53,905 bases of DNA from Allorhizobium undicola ORS 992 = ATCC 700741. Lineage in GTDB: Bacteria; Pseudomonadota; Alphaproteobacteria; Rhizobiales; Rhizobiaceae. The position numbers were made by a program, and so were the translations under genes. Of the stretch, positions 26,030 through 38,795 are shown piece after piece. Numbering within the stretch: the first letter of the stretch is position 1; each line of letters opens with the position of its first letter. The notes beneath the pieces are model-generated. The model did not search any database. It saw nothing but the letters and a program-made list of their open reading frames with translations, and was not told the origin of the DNA. Where the stretch lies: positions 1 through 53,905 of the forward strand of contig NZ_JHXQ01000025.1 in assembly GCF_000621665.1 (NCBI RefSeq), in the 5' to 3' direction.

Positions 26030-28248
26030 TGAAAAAAGATGCCATGCAGGCGGGCAACGGTGCTGCAACCGTTGGCGCGCCTGTCCCTCCGGCGGAGGAA
26101 ATCGCGGCCCTGTTGGCTGGCGTCCATGCCGATCCGTTTTCGGTGCTGGGCGTGCATGAAGTGCCGGGCGGCTTTGTCGCCCGCGCTTTCATTCCGGGCG
26201 CCGATCACGTGACCGCGCTGACGCTGGATGGGGCGCTGGCCGGGGAATTATCCCTGATCGATCCCGAAGGACTGTTTGCCGGGTCCGTGGCAATCAAGAC
26301 CTATCAGCCGCTTCGCTACCGCGCCGAACGGGGCGATGTGGAATGGTCCGTGACCGATCCCTACAGTTTCTGGCCGGTTCTGGGGCCGATGGACGATTAT
26401 TTCGTTCGCGAGGGTTCGCATCTGCGGCTGTTCGACAAGCTCGGCGCGCATCCCATGAAGCATCAGGGCGTCGATGGTTTTCATTTCGCCGTCTGGGCGC
26501 CCAATGCCGCGCGTGTCTCGGTGGTGGGCGATTTCAACGATTGGGACGGACGCCGCCATGTCATGCGGCTGCGTGCGGATTCGGGCATCTGGGAGATTTT
26601 TGCGCCGGACGTGGCGGCGGGCTCGGCCTATAAATACGAGATCATCGGCAAGAATGGCGAACGGCTGCCGCTGAAAGCCGACCCTTTTGCAAGGCGCAGC
26701 GAATTCCGCCCGCAAACGGCGTCCGTGACGGCGGCGGAGCTTTCGCCGGTCTGGGAAGACGATGCGCATCGTACCCATTGGGGAACCATCGACAAGCGCC
26801 GCCAGCCCATGTCGATCTATGAGGTTCACGCCGGTTCCTGGCAGAAGCGGGCCGATGGCACCTTCCTCAGCTGGGACGAGCTGGCCGACAGGCTTATTCC
26901 CTATGTCGTGGACATGGGCTTCACGCATATCGAATTCCTGCCCGTGACCGAGCATCCCTATGACCCCTCCTGGGGCTATCAGACCACCGGGCTTTATGCG
27001 CCAAGCGCCCGCTTTGGCGAACCGGAGGGCTTTGCCCGTTTCGTCAATGGCTGTCACAAGGTGGGGGTGGGCGTCATTCTGGACTGGGTGCCTGCCCATT
27101 TTCCCACCGACGCCCACGGGCTTGGCTGGTTCGACGGTACGGCCCTTTACGAGCATGAGGACCCGCGCAAGGGCTTCCATCCCGACTGGAATACGGCGAT
27201 CTACAATTTCGGCCGGGTGGAGGTTCTCTCCTATCTCGTCAACAACGCGCTTTACTGGGCGGAGAAATTCCATCTCGACGGGCTTCGCGTCGATGCCGTC
27301 GCTTCCATGCTCTACCTCGATTATTCGAGAAAAGACGGGGAGTGGATCCCGAACGAATATGGCGGACGCGAAAATCTGGAATCGGTACGCTTTTTGCAGC
27401 GAATGAACCAGGAGGTCTATGCCGCGCATCCGGAAATCATGACCATTGCCGAGGAATCCACCTCCTGGCCCAAGGTATCGCAGCCCGTGCATGAAGGCGG
27501 GCTCGGTTTCGGCTTCAAGTGGAACATGGGTTTCATGCACGATACGCTGAGCTATTTTGCGCGTGATCCCGTGCATCGCAAATATCACCATCAGGAAATC
27601 ACTTTCGGGCTGGTCTATGCCTTCAGCGAAAATTTCGTGTTGCCGATTTCGCATGACGAAGTGGTGCATGGCAAAGGCTCTATGATTGCCAAGATGCCGG
27701 GCGACGACTGGCAGAAATTCGCCAATCTGAGGGCTTATTACGCCTTCATGTGGGGGTATCCCGGCAAGAAACTGCTGTTCATGGGGCAGGAATTTGCCCA
27801 GTGGAGCGAGTGGAGCGAGGCGCGCCCGCTGGACTGGACGCTTTTGCAATACCGGATGCATGAGGGCATGAGGCGGCTGGTGCGCGACCTCAACTTCACC
27901 TATCGCAGCAAGGCCGCCCTTCATGCGCGCGACTGCGAGGGCGAAGGCTTCGAGTGGCTGGTTTCGGAAGACATGGAGCAATCCGTCTTCGCCTGGCTGC
28001 GCAAGGCGCCGGGGGAAAAGCCGGTGGCGGTCATTGCCAATCTTACGCCGCTCTATCACGATCACTACGAGGTGCCGCTGCCGGTGGCCGGGCGCTGGCG
28101 GGAGATCCTCAATACCGATGCCGAGATCTATGGTGGCAGCGGCAAGGGGAACGGGGGCCGCGTGGAGGCGCAAAGGCAGGAGGGCGGTTGGGCCAGGGCT
28201 GGTCTTTCGCTGCCGCCGCTGGCGGTCATCATGCTGGAATTGGAATAA
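26029..28248 (+). CDS. glgB: 1,4-alpha-glucan branching enzyme
   Basis: GlgB (GH13) cuts an alpha-1,4 chain and makes an alpha-1,6 branch. The 739-residue protein starts with an N1 domain, a CBM48 (about 125-225; FHFAVWAPNAARVSVVGDFNDWDGRRH), then the catalytic barrel. Active-site residues are visible: Asp422 nucleophile (GLRVDAVASM), Glu475 acid/base (TIAEESTSWP) and Asp543 (PISHDEVVHGKGSM). A C-terminal beta domain ends the protein. ATG 26029 overlaps the glgP stop by 1 bp after a GGAGAG ribosome binding site. Length and motifs match Agrobacterium-type GlgB. Confidence 0.97.
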   Translation: MKKDAMQAGNGAATVGAPVPPAEEIAALLAGVHADPFSVLGVHEVPGGFVARAFIPGADHVTALTLDGALAGELSLIDPEGLFAGSVAIKTYQPLRYRAERGDVEWSVTDPYSFWPVLGPMDDYFVREGSHLRLFDKLGAHPMKHQGVDGFHFAVWAPNAARVSVVGDFNDWDGRRHVMRLRADSGIWEIFAPDVAAGSAYKYEIIGKNGERLPLKADPFARRSEFRPQTASVTAAELSPVWEDDAHRTHWGTIDKRRQPMSIYEVHAGSWQKRADGTFLSWDELADRLIPYVVDMGFTHIEFLPVTEHPYDPSWGYQTTGLYAPSARFGEPEGFARFVNGCHKVGVGVILDWVPAHFPTDAHGLGWFDGTALYEHEDPRKGFHPDWNTAIYNFGRVEVLSYLVNNALYWAEKFHLDGLRVDAVASMLYLDYSRKDGEWIPNEYGGRENLESVRFLQRMNQEVYAAHPEIMTIAEESTSWPKVSQPVHEGGLGFGFKWNMGFMHDTLSYFARDPVHRKYHHQEITFGLVYAFSENFVLPISHDEVVHGKGSMIAKMPGDDWQKFANLRAYYAFMWGYPGKKLLFMGQEFAQWSEWSEARPLDWTLLQYRMHEGMRRLVRDLNFTYRSKAALHARDCEGEGFEWLVSEDMEQSVFAWLRKAPGEKPVAVIANLTPLYHDHYEVPLPVAGRWREILNTDAEIYGGSGKGNGGRVEAQRQEGGWARAGLSLPPLAVIMLELE

Positions 28249-28275
28249 AAGGGATTATTGCGGGAGGATGTTGTC

Positions 28276-29538
28276 ATGACGGAAAAAAGGATCCAGCCGC
28301 TGTCGCGCGATGCGATGGCCTATGTGCTGGCAGGGGGGCGTGGCAGCCGTCTGAAGGAGCTGACGGACCGGCGGGCAAAGCCTGCCGTCTATTTCGGCGG
28401 CAAGGCGCGCATCATCGATTTCGCGTTGTCGAATGCGCTGAATTCCGGCATTCGCCGCATTGGCGTTGCCACCCAATACAAGGCGCATTCGCTGATCCGC
28501 CATTTGCAGCGCGGCTGGGACTTTTTCCGCCCCGAACGCAATGAAAGCTTCGATATTCTGCCCGCCAGCCAGCGGGTTTCCGAAACGCAATGGTATGAGG
28601 GAACGGCAGATGCGGTTTACCAGAATATCGACATCATAGAGCCCTATGCCCCTGAATATATGGTGATCCTGGCAGGCGACCATATTTACAAGATGGACTA
28701 TGAACTCATGCTGCAACAGCATGTGGATTCGGGCGCGGACGTGACCATCGGCTGCCTTGAGGTGCCGCGCATGGACGCCACCGGCTTCGGGGTGATGCAT
28801 GTGGACCCCACCGACCGGATCATCGACTTCATCGAAAAGCCCGCCGATCCGCCGGGCATTCCCGGCAATGAAACCATGGCGCTCGCCTCCATGGGCATTT
28901 ACGTCTTCCACACGAAATTCCTGATGGATTGCCTGCGGCGCGATGCGGCCGATCCCAATTCCAGCCGCGACTTCGGCAAGGACATCATCCCCTATATCGT
29001 CAAGAACGGCAAAGCGGTGGCGCATCGCTTCGCCAGTTCCTGCGTGCGCTCCGATTTCGAGCGCAAGCCCTACTGGCGCGATGTCGGCACCATCGATGCC
29101 TATTGGCAGGCCAATATCGACCTTACCGACATTGTGCCGGAACTCGACATCTATGACAAATCCTGGCCGATCTGGACCTATGCGGAAATCAATCCTCCGG
29201 CCAAATTCGTGCATGACGACGAGGGGCGGCGGGGATCGGCCATTTCCTCGCTGGTGTCGGGCGATTGCATCATTTCCGGCTCGGCACTTTATCGCAGCCT
29301 GCTGTTTACCGGGGTGCGGGCCAATTCCTATTCGCGGCTGGAAGGCTGCGTCATCCTGCCAAGGGTCACGGTTGGGCGTCATGCGCGGCTGACCAATGTG
29401 GTAATCGATCACGGCGTGACGATCCCAGAGGGCCTGATCGTCGGCGAGGATCCGGAAATCGACGCCAAGCGCTTCCGGCGTTCGGAAAACGGCATCTGCC
29501 TGATTACCCAGGCCATGATCGACAAGCTGGGCGGTTGA
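28276..29538 (+). CDS. glgC: Glucose-1-phosphate adenylyltransferase
   Basis: GlgC makes ADP-glucose from ATP and glucose-1-phosphate, the committed step of glycogen synthesis. The 420-residue product equals the length of Agrobacterium GlgC. The N-terminal nucleotidyltransferase motif [27 protein letters not shown] is present, with the catalytic Asp in the [13 protein letters not shown] segment and FIEKPADPP for sugar phosphate binding. The C-terminal part is a left-handed beta-helix. I chose ATG 28276 for its GGGAGG ribosome binding site; a TTG 18 bp upstream is unlikely. Rhizobial GlgC is usually activated by fructose-6-phosphate and pyruvate, which is knowledge of the family and not shown here. 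Confidence 0.97.
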   Translation: MTEKRIQPLSRDAMAYVLAGGRGSRLKELTDRRAKPAVYFGGKARIIDFALSNALNSGIRRIGVATQYKAHSLIRHLQRGWDFFRPERNESFDILPASQRVSETQWYEGTADAVYQNIDIIEPYAPEYMVILAGDHIYKMDYELMLQQHVDSGADVTIGCLEVPRMDATGFGVMHVDPTDRIIDFIEKPADPPGIPGNETMALASMGIYVFHTKFLMDCLRRDAADPNSSRDFGKDIIPYIVKNGKAVAHRFASSCVRSDFERKPYWRDVGTIDAYWQANIDLTDIVPELDIYDKSWPIWTYAEINPPAKFVHDDEGRRGSAISSLVSGDCIISGSALYRSLLFTGVRANSYSRLEGCVILPRVTVGRHARLTNVVIDHGVTIPEGLIVGEDPEIDAKRFRRSENGICLITQAMIDKLGG

Positions 29539-29541
29539 GCG

Positions 29542-32614
<3,073 letters not shown>

Positions 32615-32621
32615 TCTTCGC

Positions 32622-34568
32622 ATGACGACAGGGGGCGGCGTTGTTCTGACAGAGGCCGGAGCGGAATTTTCGCTCTGGTCGCGGCATGGCGAGCGGGTGG
32701 AGCTTTGCCTGTTCGACGCGGCGGGGGAACGGGAGTTGCGCCGCCTGCCGATGATGCGGGAAGGCGATATGCACCGCCTTTTCGTGACTGGACTGAAAGC
32801 GGGCGCCCGCTATGGCTACCGCGTTCACGGCCCCTATGAGCCTGAGCGGGGGCTATGGTTCGATCCCGCCAAACTGCTTGTCGATCCCTATGCCGTTCAC
32901 CTCGACAGGCCCTTTCGCCACGATGCCCGGCTTGCCGTTTTCGGCGAGGATACCGCCGACCTCGTGCCGAAGGCCATTGTCACACGCTCAGAGGCGGTGA
33001 CGGTCGAGCCGCCGGTCTTCGAAGCGGGCGGCTTTATCTATGAAGTGCCGGTGCGCGGCTTTACCATGTTGAACCCCGATGTGCCGCAGGCGCAGCGCGG
33101 CACTGTTGCGGCCCTTGCCCATCCCGCTGTCATCGCACATCTCAAGCGCATCGGTGTCGATGCCGTCGAACTTTTGCCGATCACCGCCTGGATCGACGAG
33201 CGCCATTTGCCGCCACTCGGCCTTTCCAATAGCTGGGGCTATAATCCCGTGGCCTTCATGGCGCTCGATCCGCGTCTGTGCCCCGGCGGCCTTGCGGAAT
33301 TGCGCCAGACGGTGGCAGCGCTTCGGGCCGAAGAAATCGGCACCATTCTGGATCTCGTCTTCAATCACAGCGGCGAAAGCGACCGCCATGGCGCAACGCT
33401 CAGCCTGCGCGGCATCGATCATGCAAGCTATTACCGCCATGTGGCGGGGGAGCCGGGGGTGCTGGTCAATGATACCGGCTGCGGCAATACCTTGGCCTGC
33501 GACCACCCGCAGGTGCGCCGGCTGATTGTCGATAGCCTGCGGCATTTCGTGACGGCGGCGGGCGTGGACGGGTTTCGCTTCGATCTGGCGCCAATCCTCG
33601 GGCGGACGATGGAGGGTTTCGATCCGCAGGGCGAAACGCTGACTGCGCTGCTGCGCGATCCGGTGCTGGAGGGAAGGGTGATGATTGCCGAACCCTGGGA
33701 CATTGGCCCCGGCGGCTATCAGGCAGGCAATTTCCCGCCGCCCTTTCTGGAATGGAACGACCGCGCCCGCGACACGATTCGCCGCTACTGGCGGGGGGAT
33801 GCGCATATGACGGGCGCCTTCGCCACGGCGCTGGCAGGCTCTTCCGATGTGTTCGCACGGCCTGGTCAGCGTCGAACGCGCAGTGTGAATTTCATCGCCG
33901 CCCATGACGGCTTCACGCTGGCCGATCTCACTACCTATAACGTCAAGCATAACGAGGCCAATGGCGAAGACAATCGCGATGGCCACAATGACAACCACTC
34001 CTGGAACAACGGCGTGGAAGGCCCGACGTCAGACATGCCTGTGCGGGCAGCCAGAACCGCCGACCGTGCCGCACTCCTTGCCACGCTCTTTGCCAGCCGG
34101 GGAACGATCATGCTGACGGCGGGCGATGAGGCGGGCCGCAGCCAGCGCGGCAATAACAATGCCTATGCGCAGGACAACGAGATCACCTGGCTGGACTGGA
34201 GCGCACTGGACGAGGACTTGCTGAACCACACAGCGCAGCTTTCCAGCTTGCGCAAGCGTTTTGCGGCGCTGGGAGAGCAGGATTTCTTCACCGGTCAGGG
34301 GGACGTGACGTGGTTCAATCTTCAGGGCGAGCCCATGTGTGTGGAAGACTGGGAGGATCCGCAGGCTGCCTTCCTCGGCATGGTGATCGAAACGCCGGAT
34401 AACAAGGCAGGCGGAATGGCAGGGCTTGCCATTCTCTTCAATCGCGCTGGCTGTGATCTTTGCGTGGCCCTGCCAGCGGAGAGGGCCTGGAAGAGACTGT
34501 CCGGTGAAATGGCCGCATTGCGGCTGACACTGCGCGCCCGCAGTGTCGAATTTCTGCTTTCGGCCTGA
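32622..34568 (+). CDS. glgX: Glycogen debranching enzyme
   Basis: GlgX (GH13, isoamylase-type) cuts alpha-1,6 branches of limit dextrins left by GlgP. The 648-residue protein begins MTTGGGVVLTEAGAEFSLWS, a CBM48-like domain (VELCLFDAAGERELRRLPM), then the barrel: NSWGYNPVAFMALDPRL, VFNHSGESDRHG, VDGFRFDLAPILGR (nucleophile Asp), MIAEPWDIGPGGY (acid Glu), and FIAAHDGFTLADL (Asp). ATG 32622 starts 7 bp past the pgm stop; longer starts run back into pgm without a ribosome binding site. It is the last gene of the operon. Confidence 0.95.
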   Translation: MTTGGGVVLTEAGAEFSLWSRHGERVELCLFDAAGERELRRLPMMREGDMHRLFVTGLKAGARYGYRVHGPYEPERGLWFDPAKLLVDPYAVHLDRPFRHDARLAVFGEDTADLVPKAIVTRSEAVTVEPPVFEAGGFIYEVPVRGFTMLNPDVPQAQRGTVAALAHPAVIAHLKRIGVDAVELLPITAWIDERHLPPLGLSNSWGYNPVAFMALDPRLCPGGLAELRQTVAALRAEEIGTILDLVFNHSGESDRHGATLSLRGIDHASYYRHVAGEPGVLVNDTGCGNTLACDHPQVRRLIVDSLRHFVTAAGVDGFRFDLAPILGRTMEGFDPQGETLTALLRDPVLEGRVMIAEPWDIGPGGYQAGNFPPPFLEWNDRARDTIRRYWRGDAHMTGAFATALAGSSDVFARPGQRRTRSVNFIAAHDGFTLADLTTYNVKHNEANGEDNRDGHNDNHSWNNGVEGPTSDMPVRAARTADRAALLATLFASRGTIMLTAGDEAGRSQRGNNNAYAQDNEITWLDWSALDEDLLNHTAQLSSLRKRFAALGEQDFFTGQGDVTWFNLQGEPMCVEDWEDPQAAFLGMVIETPDNKAGGMAGLAILFNRAGCDLCVALPAERAWKRLSGEMAALRLTLRARSVEFLLSA

Positions 34569-34614
34569 AATCTCCAACAGGCTGGTTGCCCCATGCCCCG
34601 ATGCCTGTTGAAGG

Positions 34615-34669
34615 TCGCTGTAACACTTAGAACGGTTCAATCTTTCCCTGAAACAATGAACCGCTCTAG
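34615..34669. repeat. Palindromic intergenic repeat (copy D)
   Basis: CGCTGTAACACTT (as in copies C and E) is joined to a degraded form of the long palindrome of copy A (aacggttcaatctttccctgaaacaatgaaccgctct). It ends 2 bp before the stop codon of the minus-strand polysaccharide export gene at 34672. It also lies just after glgX and may act as a shared transcription end signal. Confidence 0.75.
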
Positions 34670-34671
34670 CC

Positions 34672-35838
34672 TCAATCCGTCATGTTGTGGATGGAGTTCG
34701 CGGCCCCGACCGGGGTGGTCACGAGCTGCATGAACTTCAGGAAGTCCACCGTGGGGTGGCGCGATGCATAGATGATGTCGCGGTTCTTCACCGGGAAGCT
34801 TTGGCCGATGATCAGGCTGTCTGGCGAATGCATGTTGAAGCGATAGACCAGCGGGTAGCGCCCGTCCTTGTTCGCCGCCATGCCCTTGGCCTGAAGAGCG
34901 TGGAAACGCTGCGGGCCGAGCAGGTCCATGACGATTTCCGGCTCTTCGTAGCGGAAGATGAAATAGCCTTCCGCATCGACGCGGCTATCGGTGCCGCCGC
35001 CCGAAAGCGCGATGGCTTCGAGCAGATTGACATCGTTGGAGCCGAAGGGCTGGCGACCGTTTTTCGGCACTTCACCGAGCGCTGTGAAGGTGCGCGGATC
35101 ATGGCTTACGAAGATCTGGTCACGCGGTTCGACATAGATATTTTCACGCGGATTTTCGATCAACGACTTCAGCAGCACGGAGGCCGTGCTGTTGCCGCGT
35201 ACCAGCGTTACATAGGTTTCATAGGGCTCGCTGGACGGGCCGCCGGCGCGGGCAATCACTTCCGTGACGCGGTCACCCGCCAGTGTCAATTGTACGTTGG
35301 AGGGGGCGCCAACCGCGCCCGAGACTGCAACGGTGCGCGAGGCCGTGGCGGCGGCATTGACGAGAACGTCCGGCTCCACCGCCTTGTTTACCAGCTTTTC
35401 AAGAATGGCCTTGCGGGCCTCTTCCTGAGTCTTGCCGGCAAGCTTGATCTGGCCGACATAGGGAATGGTGCCGGTGCCATCCGGCTGCACGACCACATCG
35501 ATGGTGGTCTGCTTGGATTCGGCGGTGGAGAACAGGCCATCCGCGCCTGCCTCGAAAATGCTGATCTTCAACTGGTCGCCAACACCGATCACCACGCGGC
35601 CGGCACGTCCGCCCATGCCGAAGCGGCGGCTGAACAGGCTGCTGGAGAAGTTCGCGACAAGGCGTGCTGCTCTCTGATCCACATCCACTACCTCGTAAAC
35701 GGCGGCATTGGCGCGGTTCAGTTCCTGGCGGGATTTGCCAGCCTGGCCTTCGATCTGTGAGGAGAGAGGCCCGGCGGCGGGAAGTGTGTCACAGGCGGCA
35801 AGTCCCGCAGTCAGTACGATGGCAATGACTTTCTTCAC
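34672..35838 (-). CDS. Polysaccharide biosynthesis/export lipoprotein (Wza/ExoF family)
   Basis: The 388-residue protein belongs to the outer membrane polysaccharide export (OPX) family. A signal peptide VKKVIAIVLTAGLAAC ends in a lipobox (L-A-A-C), so it is a lipoprotein. GVGDQLKISIFEAG starts the PES domain (about 85-175; TIPYVGQIKLAGKTQEEARKAI). SLBB-type segments follow (VSGAVGAPSNVQLTLAGDRVTEVIARAGG and FTALGEVPKNGRQPFGSNDVNLLEAIALSGG). The start is ambiguous: GTG 35838 follows GGAAAG, while GTG 35853 follows AGGAG and would add 5 residues. I prefer 35838 because it gives a standard basic signal-peptide head. No polymerase or kinase partner is adjacent. Confidence 0.88.
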   Translation of the reverse strand: MKKVIAIVLTAGLAACDTLPAAGPLSSQIEGQAGKSRQELNRANAAVYEVVDVDQRAARLVANFSSSLFSRRFGMGGRAGRVVIGVGDQLKISIFEAGADGLFSTAESKQTTIDVVVQPDGTGTIPYVGQIKLAGKTQEEARKAILEKLVNKAVEPDVLVNAAATASRTVAVSGAVGAPSNVQLTLAGDRVTEVIARAGGPSSEPYETYVTLVRGNSTASVLLKSLIENPRENIYVEPRDQIFVSHDPRTFTALGEVPKNGRQPFGSNDVNLLEAIALSGGGTDSRVDAEGYFIFRYEEPEIVMDLLGPQRFHALQAKGMAANKDGRYPLVYRFNMHSPDSLIIGQSFPVKNRDIIYASRHPTVDFLKFMQLVTTPVGAANSIHNMTD

Positions 35839-36089
35839 AGCACAGCTTTCCACTCTGGCGACTCCTGCATATACGCGACTCTCGATCGAAACCGATCGTC
35901 AGATCCGCGCGTCAAACTACTACCCAGCTTGAAGGACAAAGACAAGACGCGACCTTGGGCGGCAACGCTATTGAAACAATCTTAACGAATTCCCTCAGAT
36001 ACAATATTTATGCGTCATAATGGATTTTTCCTGCGCCATGGCCTGTGGAAAAGCGGCAGCTGTGGCCCTTCTACCGCGCTTGCCATGGT

Positions 36090-36716
36090 TCAGATCTCGA
36101 CGATGTCCACAGAAATGCGGGCAGGGCGGGAGCGTTCGATCACCCGTTTGCCGTTGGGAAGGTCGTTTTCCCCAACCTTCCTGTCGATAGTGGCGGGGTC
36201 GAGGCCGTAATGCTGCCAGCGTTGCCGCAGGCGCTGTTCGAGAACGCCAAGCGCTGGGGCGGTAAAGATCGTCAGATCGAAGGCGCCTTCCAGCCTCGTC
36301 CAGGGCGCCTCGTCCAGCAGAAGGTAATTACCCTCCACCAGAATGAAGCGGGTCTCGGGCGCGATGGCGCGTGCCGATGCAATGGCCAGCTCCCGCGAGC
36401 GGTCGAAGACGGGGACCAGAACCTCTTCACCGCCACGGCGCACGGCGGTCACGATGTCGAGAAAGCCGCGGACGTCGAAGGTTTCCGGCGCGCCTTTGCG
36501 GGCCAGAAGGCCGCGATCCTCCAGAATGGCATTATCCATATGGAAGCCATCCATGGGCAGCACGTCCGCCGTTTCGCCGGACGCGGTCAGTGCTTCGGCA
36601 AGGGCCTCGGCAAGCGTCGATTTGCCGGAGCCGGGGGGGCCGGCGATGGCAACAATGAAACGGCTGGCCGAACCGGCCAGCCGCAACACCTCGTTTTTCA
36701 GGGCTTGCAGCTTCAT
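36090..36716 (-). CDS. frcK: Nucleoside/fructose kinase-like P-loop protein of the frc operon
   Basis: The 208-residue protein has the P-loop GPPGSGKSTLAEALA (Walker A, about 26-34), PMDGFHMDNAIL, and a uridine-kinase/pantothenate-kinase-like fold. In Sinorhizobium meliloti the gene after frcA is frcK, a predicted kinase with no proven substrate. The start codon overlaps the frcA stop (ATGA), so it is cotranscribed. A role in phosphorylating the imported sugar or a nucleoside is inference. The end at 36090 is followed by a 250-bp gap. Confidence 0.85.
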   Translation of the reverse strand: MKLQALKNEVLRLAGSASRFIVAIAGPPGSGKSTLAEALAEALTASGETADVLPMDGFHMDNAILEDRGLLARKGAPETFDVRGFLDIVTAVRRGGEEVLVPVFDRSRELAIASARAIAPETRFILVEGNYLLLDEAPWTRLEGAFDLTIFTAPALGVLEQRLRQRWQHYGLDPATIDRKVGENDLPNGKRVIERSRPARISVDIVEI

Positions 36717-37495
36717 GCGGCCAGAACGTCCTGAGGCGGTTCTTTCGCGCCGGTCATGAAGGCAACCGCATCGGACATGGTGTAGTCCTTCGGATTGATG
36801 ACGCAGAGGCGCTTGCCCAATCTGTGGACGTGGATGCGGTCGGCAACCTCGAATACATGCGGCATATTGTGCGAGATCAGCACGATGGGCAGGCCGCGGG
36901 CGCGGACATCGAGAATGAGTTCCAGCACGCGGCGGCTTTCCTTGACGCCGAGAGCAGCTGTCGGCTCGTCAAGGATCACCACCTTGGAGCCGAAGGCGGC
37001 GGCACGGGCCACAGCCACGCCCTGGCGCTGGCCGCCGGAGAGTGTTTCCACCGCCTGATTGATGTTCTGGATCGTCATCAGGCCAAGTTCCGACAGCTTG
37101 TCGCGGGCGAATTTTTCCATGGCCGGACGGTCGAGCTTGCGAAACAGGCTGCCCGCAAGGCCGGGTTTGCGCAATTCCCGGCCAAGGAACATGTTGTCGG
37201 CAATGGAAAGGGCGGGCGAAAGCGCAAGGTTCTGGTAGACGGTTTCGATCCCGGCCTTGCGCGCCTCGATGGGCGAGCGGAACTGCACCGGCTTGCCTTC
37301 CAGGCGGATTTCGCCTTCATCGGGCGTCACCGCACCGGAAATCGCCTTGATCAGCGAGGATTTGCCCGCGCCATTATCGCCGATCACCGCCAGGATTTCG
37401 CCCGGATAGAGGTCGAAATCGGCATTGTCGAGCGCCGTTACCTTGCCGTAACGCTTGATGAGGCCACGGGCGGAAAGAATGGGTTCCTTGGTCAT
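36713..37495 (-). CDS. frcA: Sugar ABC transporter ATP-binding protein (fructose/mannose/ribose type)
   Basis: The 260-residue ATPase drives sugar import through FrcC. It has a complete set of motifs: Walker A GDNGAGKSS, Q loop in VYQNLALSP, signature LSGGQRQGVAVARA, Walker B VVILDEPTAALG and the switch His in LISHNM. It is a single-domain ATPase, unlike the two-domain RbsA type, matching FrcA of S. meliloti. ATG 37495 overlaps the frcC stop as TGATG. A much longer open frame upstream runs into frcC and lacks support. Confidence 0.93.
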   Translation of the reverse strand: MTKEPILSARGLIKRYGKVTALDNADFDLYPGEILAVIGDNGAGKSSLIKAISGAVTPDEGEIRLEGKPVQFRSPIEARKAGIETVYQNLALSPALSIADNMFLGRELRKPGLAGSLFRKLDRPAMEKFARDKLSELGLMTIQNINQAVETLSGGQRQGVAVARAAAFGSKVVILDEPTAALGVKESRRVLELILDVRARGLPIVLISHNMPHVFEVADRIHVHRLGKRLCVINPKDYTMSDAVAFMTGAKEPPQDVLAA

Positions 37496-38577
37496 CAGCC
37501 TGCTACCTTTCTGATCCACTGGTCGATGGCGACGGCGGCAATGATCAGCACGCCGATCAAGAGATAGGTCCATTGCGGGTCCGTGCCTACGAGACGCAGC
37601 CCCAGCTGGAAGACGCCGACGATGAGCGCGCCGAACAACATGCCGAGAATGGAGCCACGCCCGCCAAACAGCGAGAGCCCGCCGATCACCACGGCGGTGA
37701 TGGATTCGATATTGGCAAACTGGCCTGCCGTTGGCGATACGGAGCCGAGGCGGCCGATCAGCGCCCAGCCCGCCAGCGCACAGATCAGCCCGGACAGTGT
37801 ATAGACGGAAACGAGCATTCGCTTGACATTGACGCCCGCAAGCTCTGCCGCATCCGGATCGTCGCCAACCGCATAGAGATGGCGGCCCCAGGCGGTCTGG
37901 TTCAGCACATACCACAGCGCACAGACCAGCAGCACCATGGCAATGACGCCATAGGTGAAGACCGCGCCGCCAAGGCGCAGGCTCTGGCCGAAATATTGCA
38001 GGATCGGCGCATTTTCCTGAAGATCCTGGGCGCGAATGGTTTCATTGGCCGAATAGAGGAAGTTCGAGGCCAGAACGATCTGCCAGAGGCCGAGCGTGAC
38101 AATGAAGGGCGGCAGCTTGACCCGCGCCACCAGCCAGCCATTGATGAAGCCGCAAAGCGCCCCGACCGCAAAGCCGCACAGCACCGCCAGCGGACCGGGA
38201 ATGCCGTAATGCACGGCAAACTGGCCCATGACGACCGATGACAGCACCATGATGGCGCCAACCGAAAGATCGATGCCGGCCGTGAGGATGACCAGCGTTT
38301 GCGCCGCGCCGATAATGCCGGTAATGGCCACCTGTTGCAGGATCAGCGTCAGCGAGAAGGCGGAGAAGAATTTCGAGCCGAGAATGGCGCCGAACACGCC
38401 AACCGACAGCAGCAGCACGATCAGCGGAACCGCAGCCGGGCTGCCATGCAGAAAGTGCTGGAACTTCTGCAAGGGCGTCTTGTCATGCGAGTCGAACTGG
38501 GCAACCTGCGTGGAGCTGCCCGAGAGGACTTTTTCATATTCAAGATGGGGTTTGGTGGCGGCTTGTGGCTCGCTCAT
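37495..38577 (-). CDS. frcC: Sugar ABC transporter permease (fructose/mannose/ribose type)
   Basis: The 360-residue membrane protein has about ten hydrophobic segments of the BPD_transp_2 type. VSVGAIMVLSS and the EAA-like GANPDAAEL-type loop (AVGDDPDAAELAGVNVKR) are seen, and near the C-terminus GGLSLFGGRGSILGMLFGALI. It forms the channel that works with FrcA and takes sugars from FrcB. ATG 38577 follows GGGAGGAAGATC. It lies 218 bp after frcB, with a stem-loop in between. Confidence 0.93.
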   Translation of the reverse strand: MSEPQAATKPHLEYEKVLSGSSTQVAQFDSHDKTPLQKFQHFLHGSPAAVPLIVLLLSVGVFGAILGSKFFSAFSLTLILQQVAITGIIGAAQTLVILTAGIDLSVGAIMVLSSVVMGQFAVHYGIPGPLAVLCGFAVGALCGFINGWLVARVKLPPFIVTLGLWQIVLASNFLYSANETIRAQDLQENAPILQYFGQSLRLGGAVFTYGVIAMVLLVCALWYVLNQTAWGRHLYAVGDDPDAAELAGVNVKRMLVSVYTLSGLICALAGWALIGRLGSVSPTAGQFANIESITAVVIGGLSLFGGRGSILGMLFGALIVGVFQLGLRLVGTDPQWTYLLIGVLIIAAVAIDQWIRKVAG

Positions 38578-38705
38578 GATCTTCCTCCCGTGTGCCTCTT
38601 GCGAGGATGTGAGGGCCGGGGGGCGGGTAAAGCTCCCTCAGGCAGTGAAACCTTGACACTATTCAACTTGCGCAAACACGTTGCAGTTGCTGTCGTTGCT
38701 TGCGC

Positions 38706-38773
38706 CAAGGGCGGCCCTTGGGCCGTGTCCGGTGGTCCTGGCCTGCCCGGACCCGATGTCCGGGCCGCCCTTG
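38706..38773 (-). promoter_or_regulatory. Stem-loop between frcB and frcC
   Basis: A perfect 12-bp inverted repeat (caagggcggccc at 38706-38717 and gggccgcccttg at 38762-38773) encloses a further inner hairpin (gtccgg...ccggac). It lies 22 bp past the frcB stop and 128 bp before frcC. There is no T tract, so it probably stabilises the frcB end of the message or partly ends transcription, giving more binding protein than permease. That effect is inferred from similar ABC operons. Confidence 0.7.
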
Positions 38774-38795
38774 CGATGGTTGGTTCAGATGGGCA

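Noticed and set aside
26029..28248. Possible frameshift or duplication in glgB because the protein is slightly long (739 residues)
   Set aside because: All domains and catalytic residues occur once and in order; the length fits rhizobial enzymes.
36713..37915. Possible long N-terminal extension of FrcA
   Set aside because: The extra 140 residues overlap frcC in another frame and have Arg-rich shadow composition; the ATP-binding domain begins at MTKEPILSARG.
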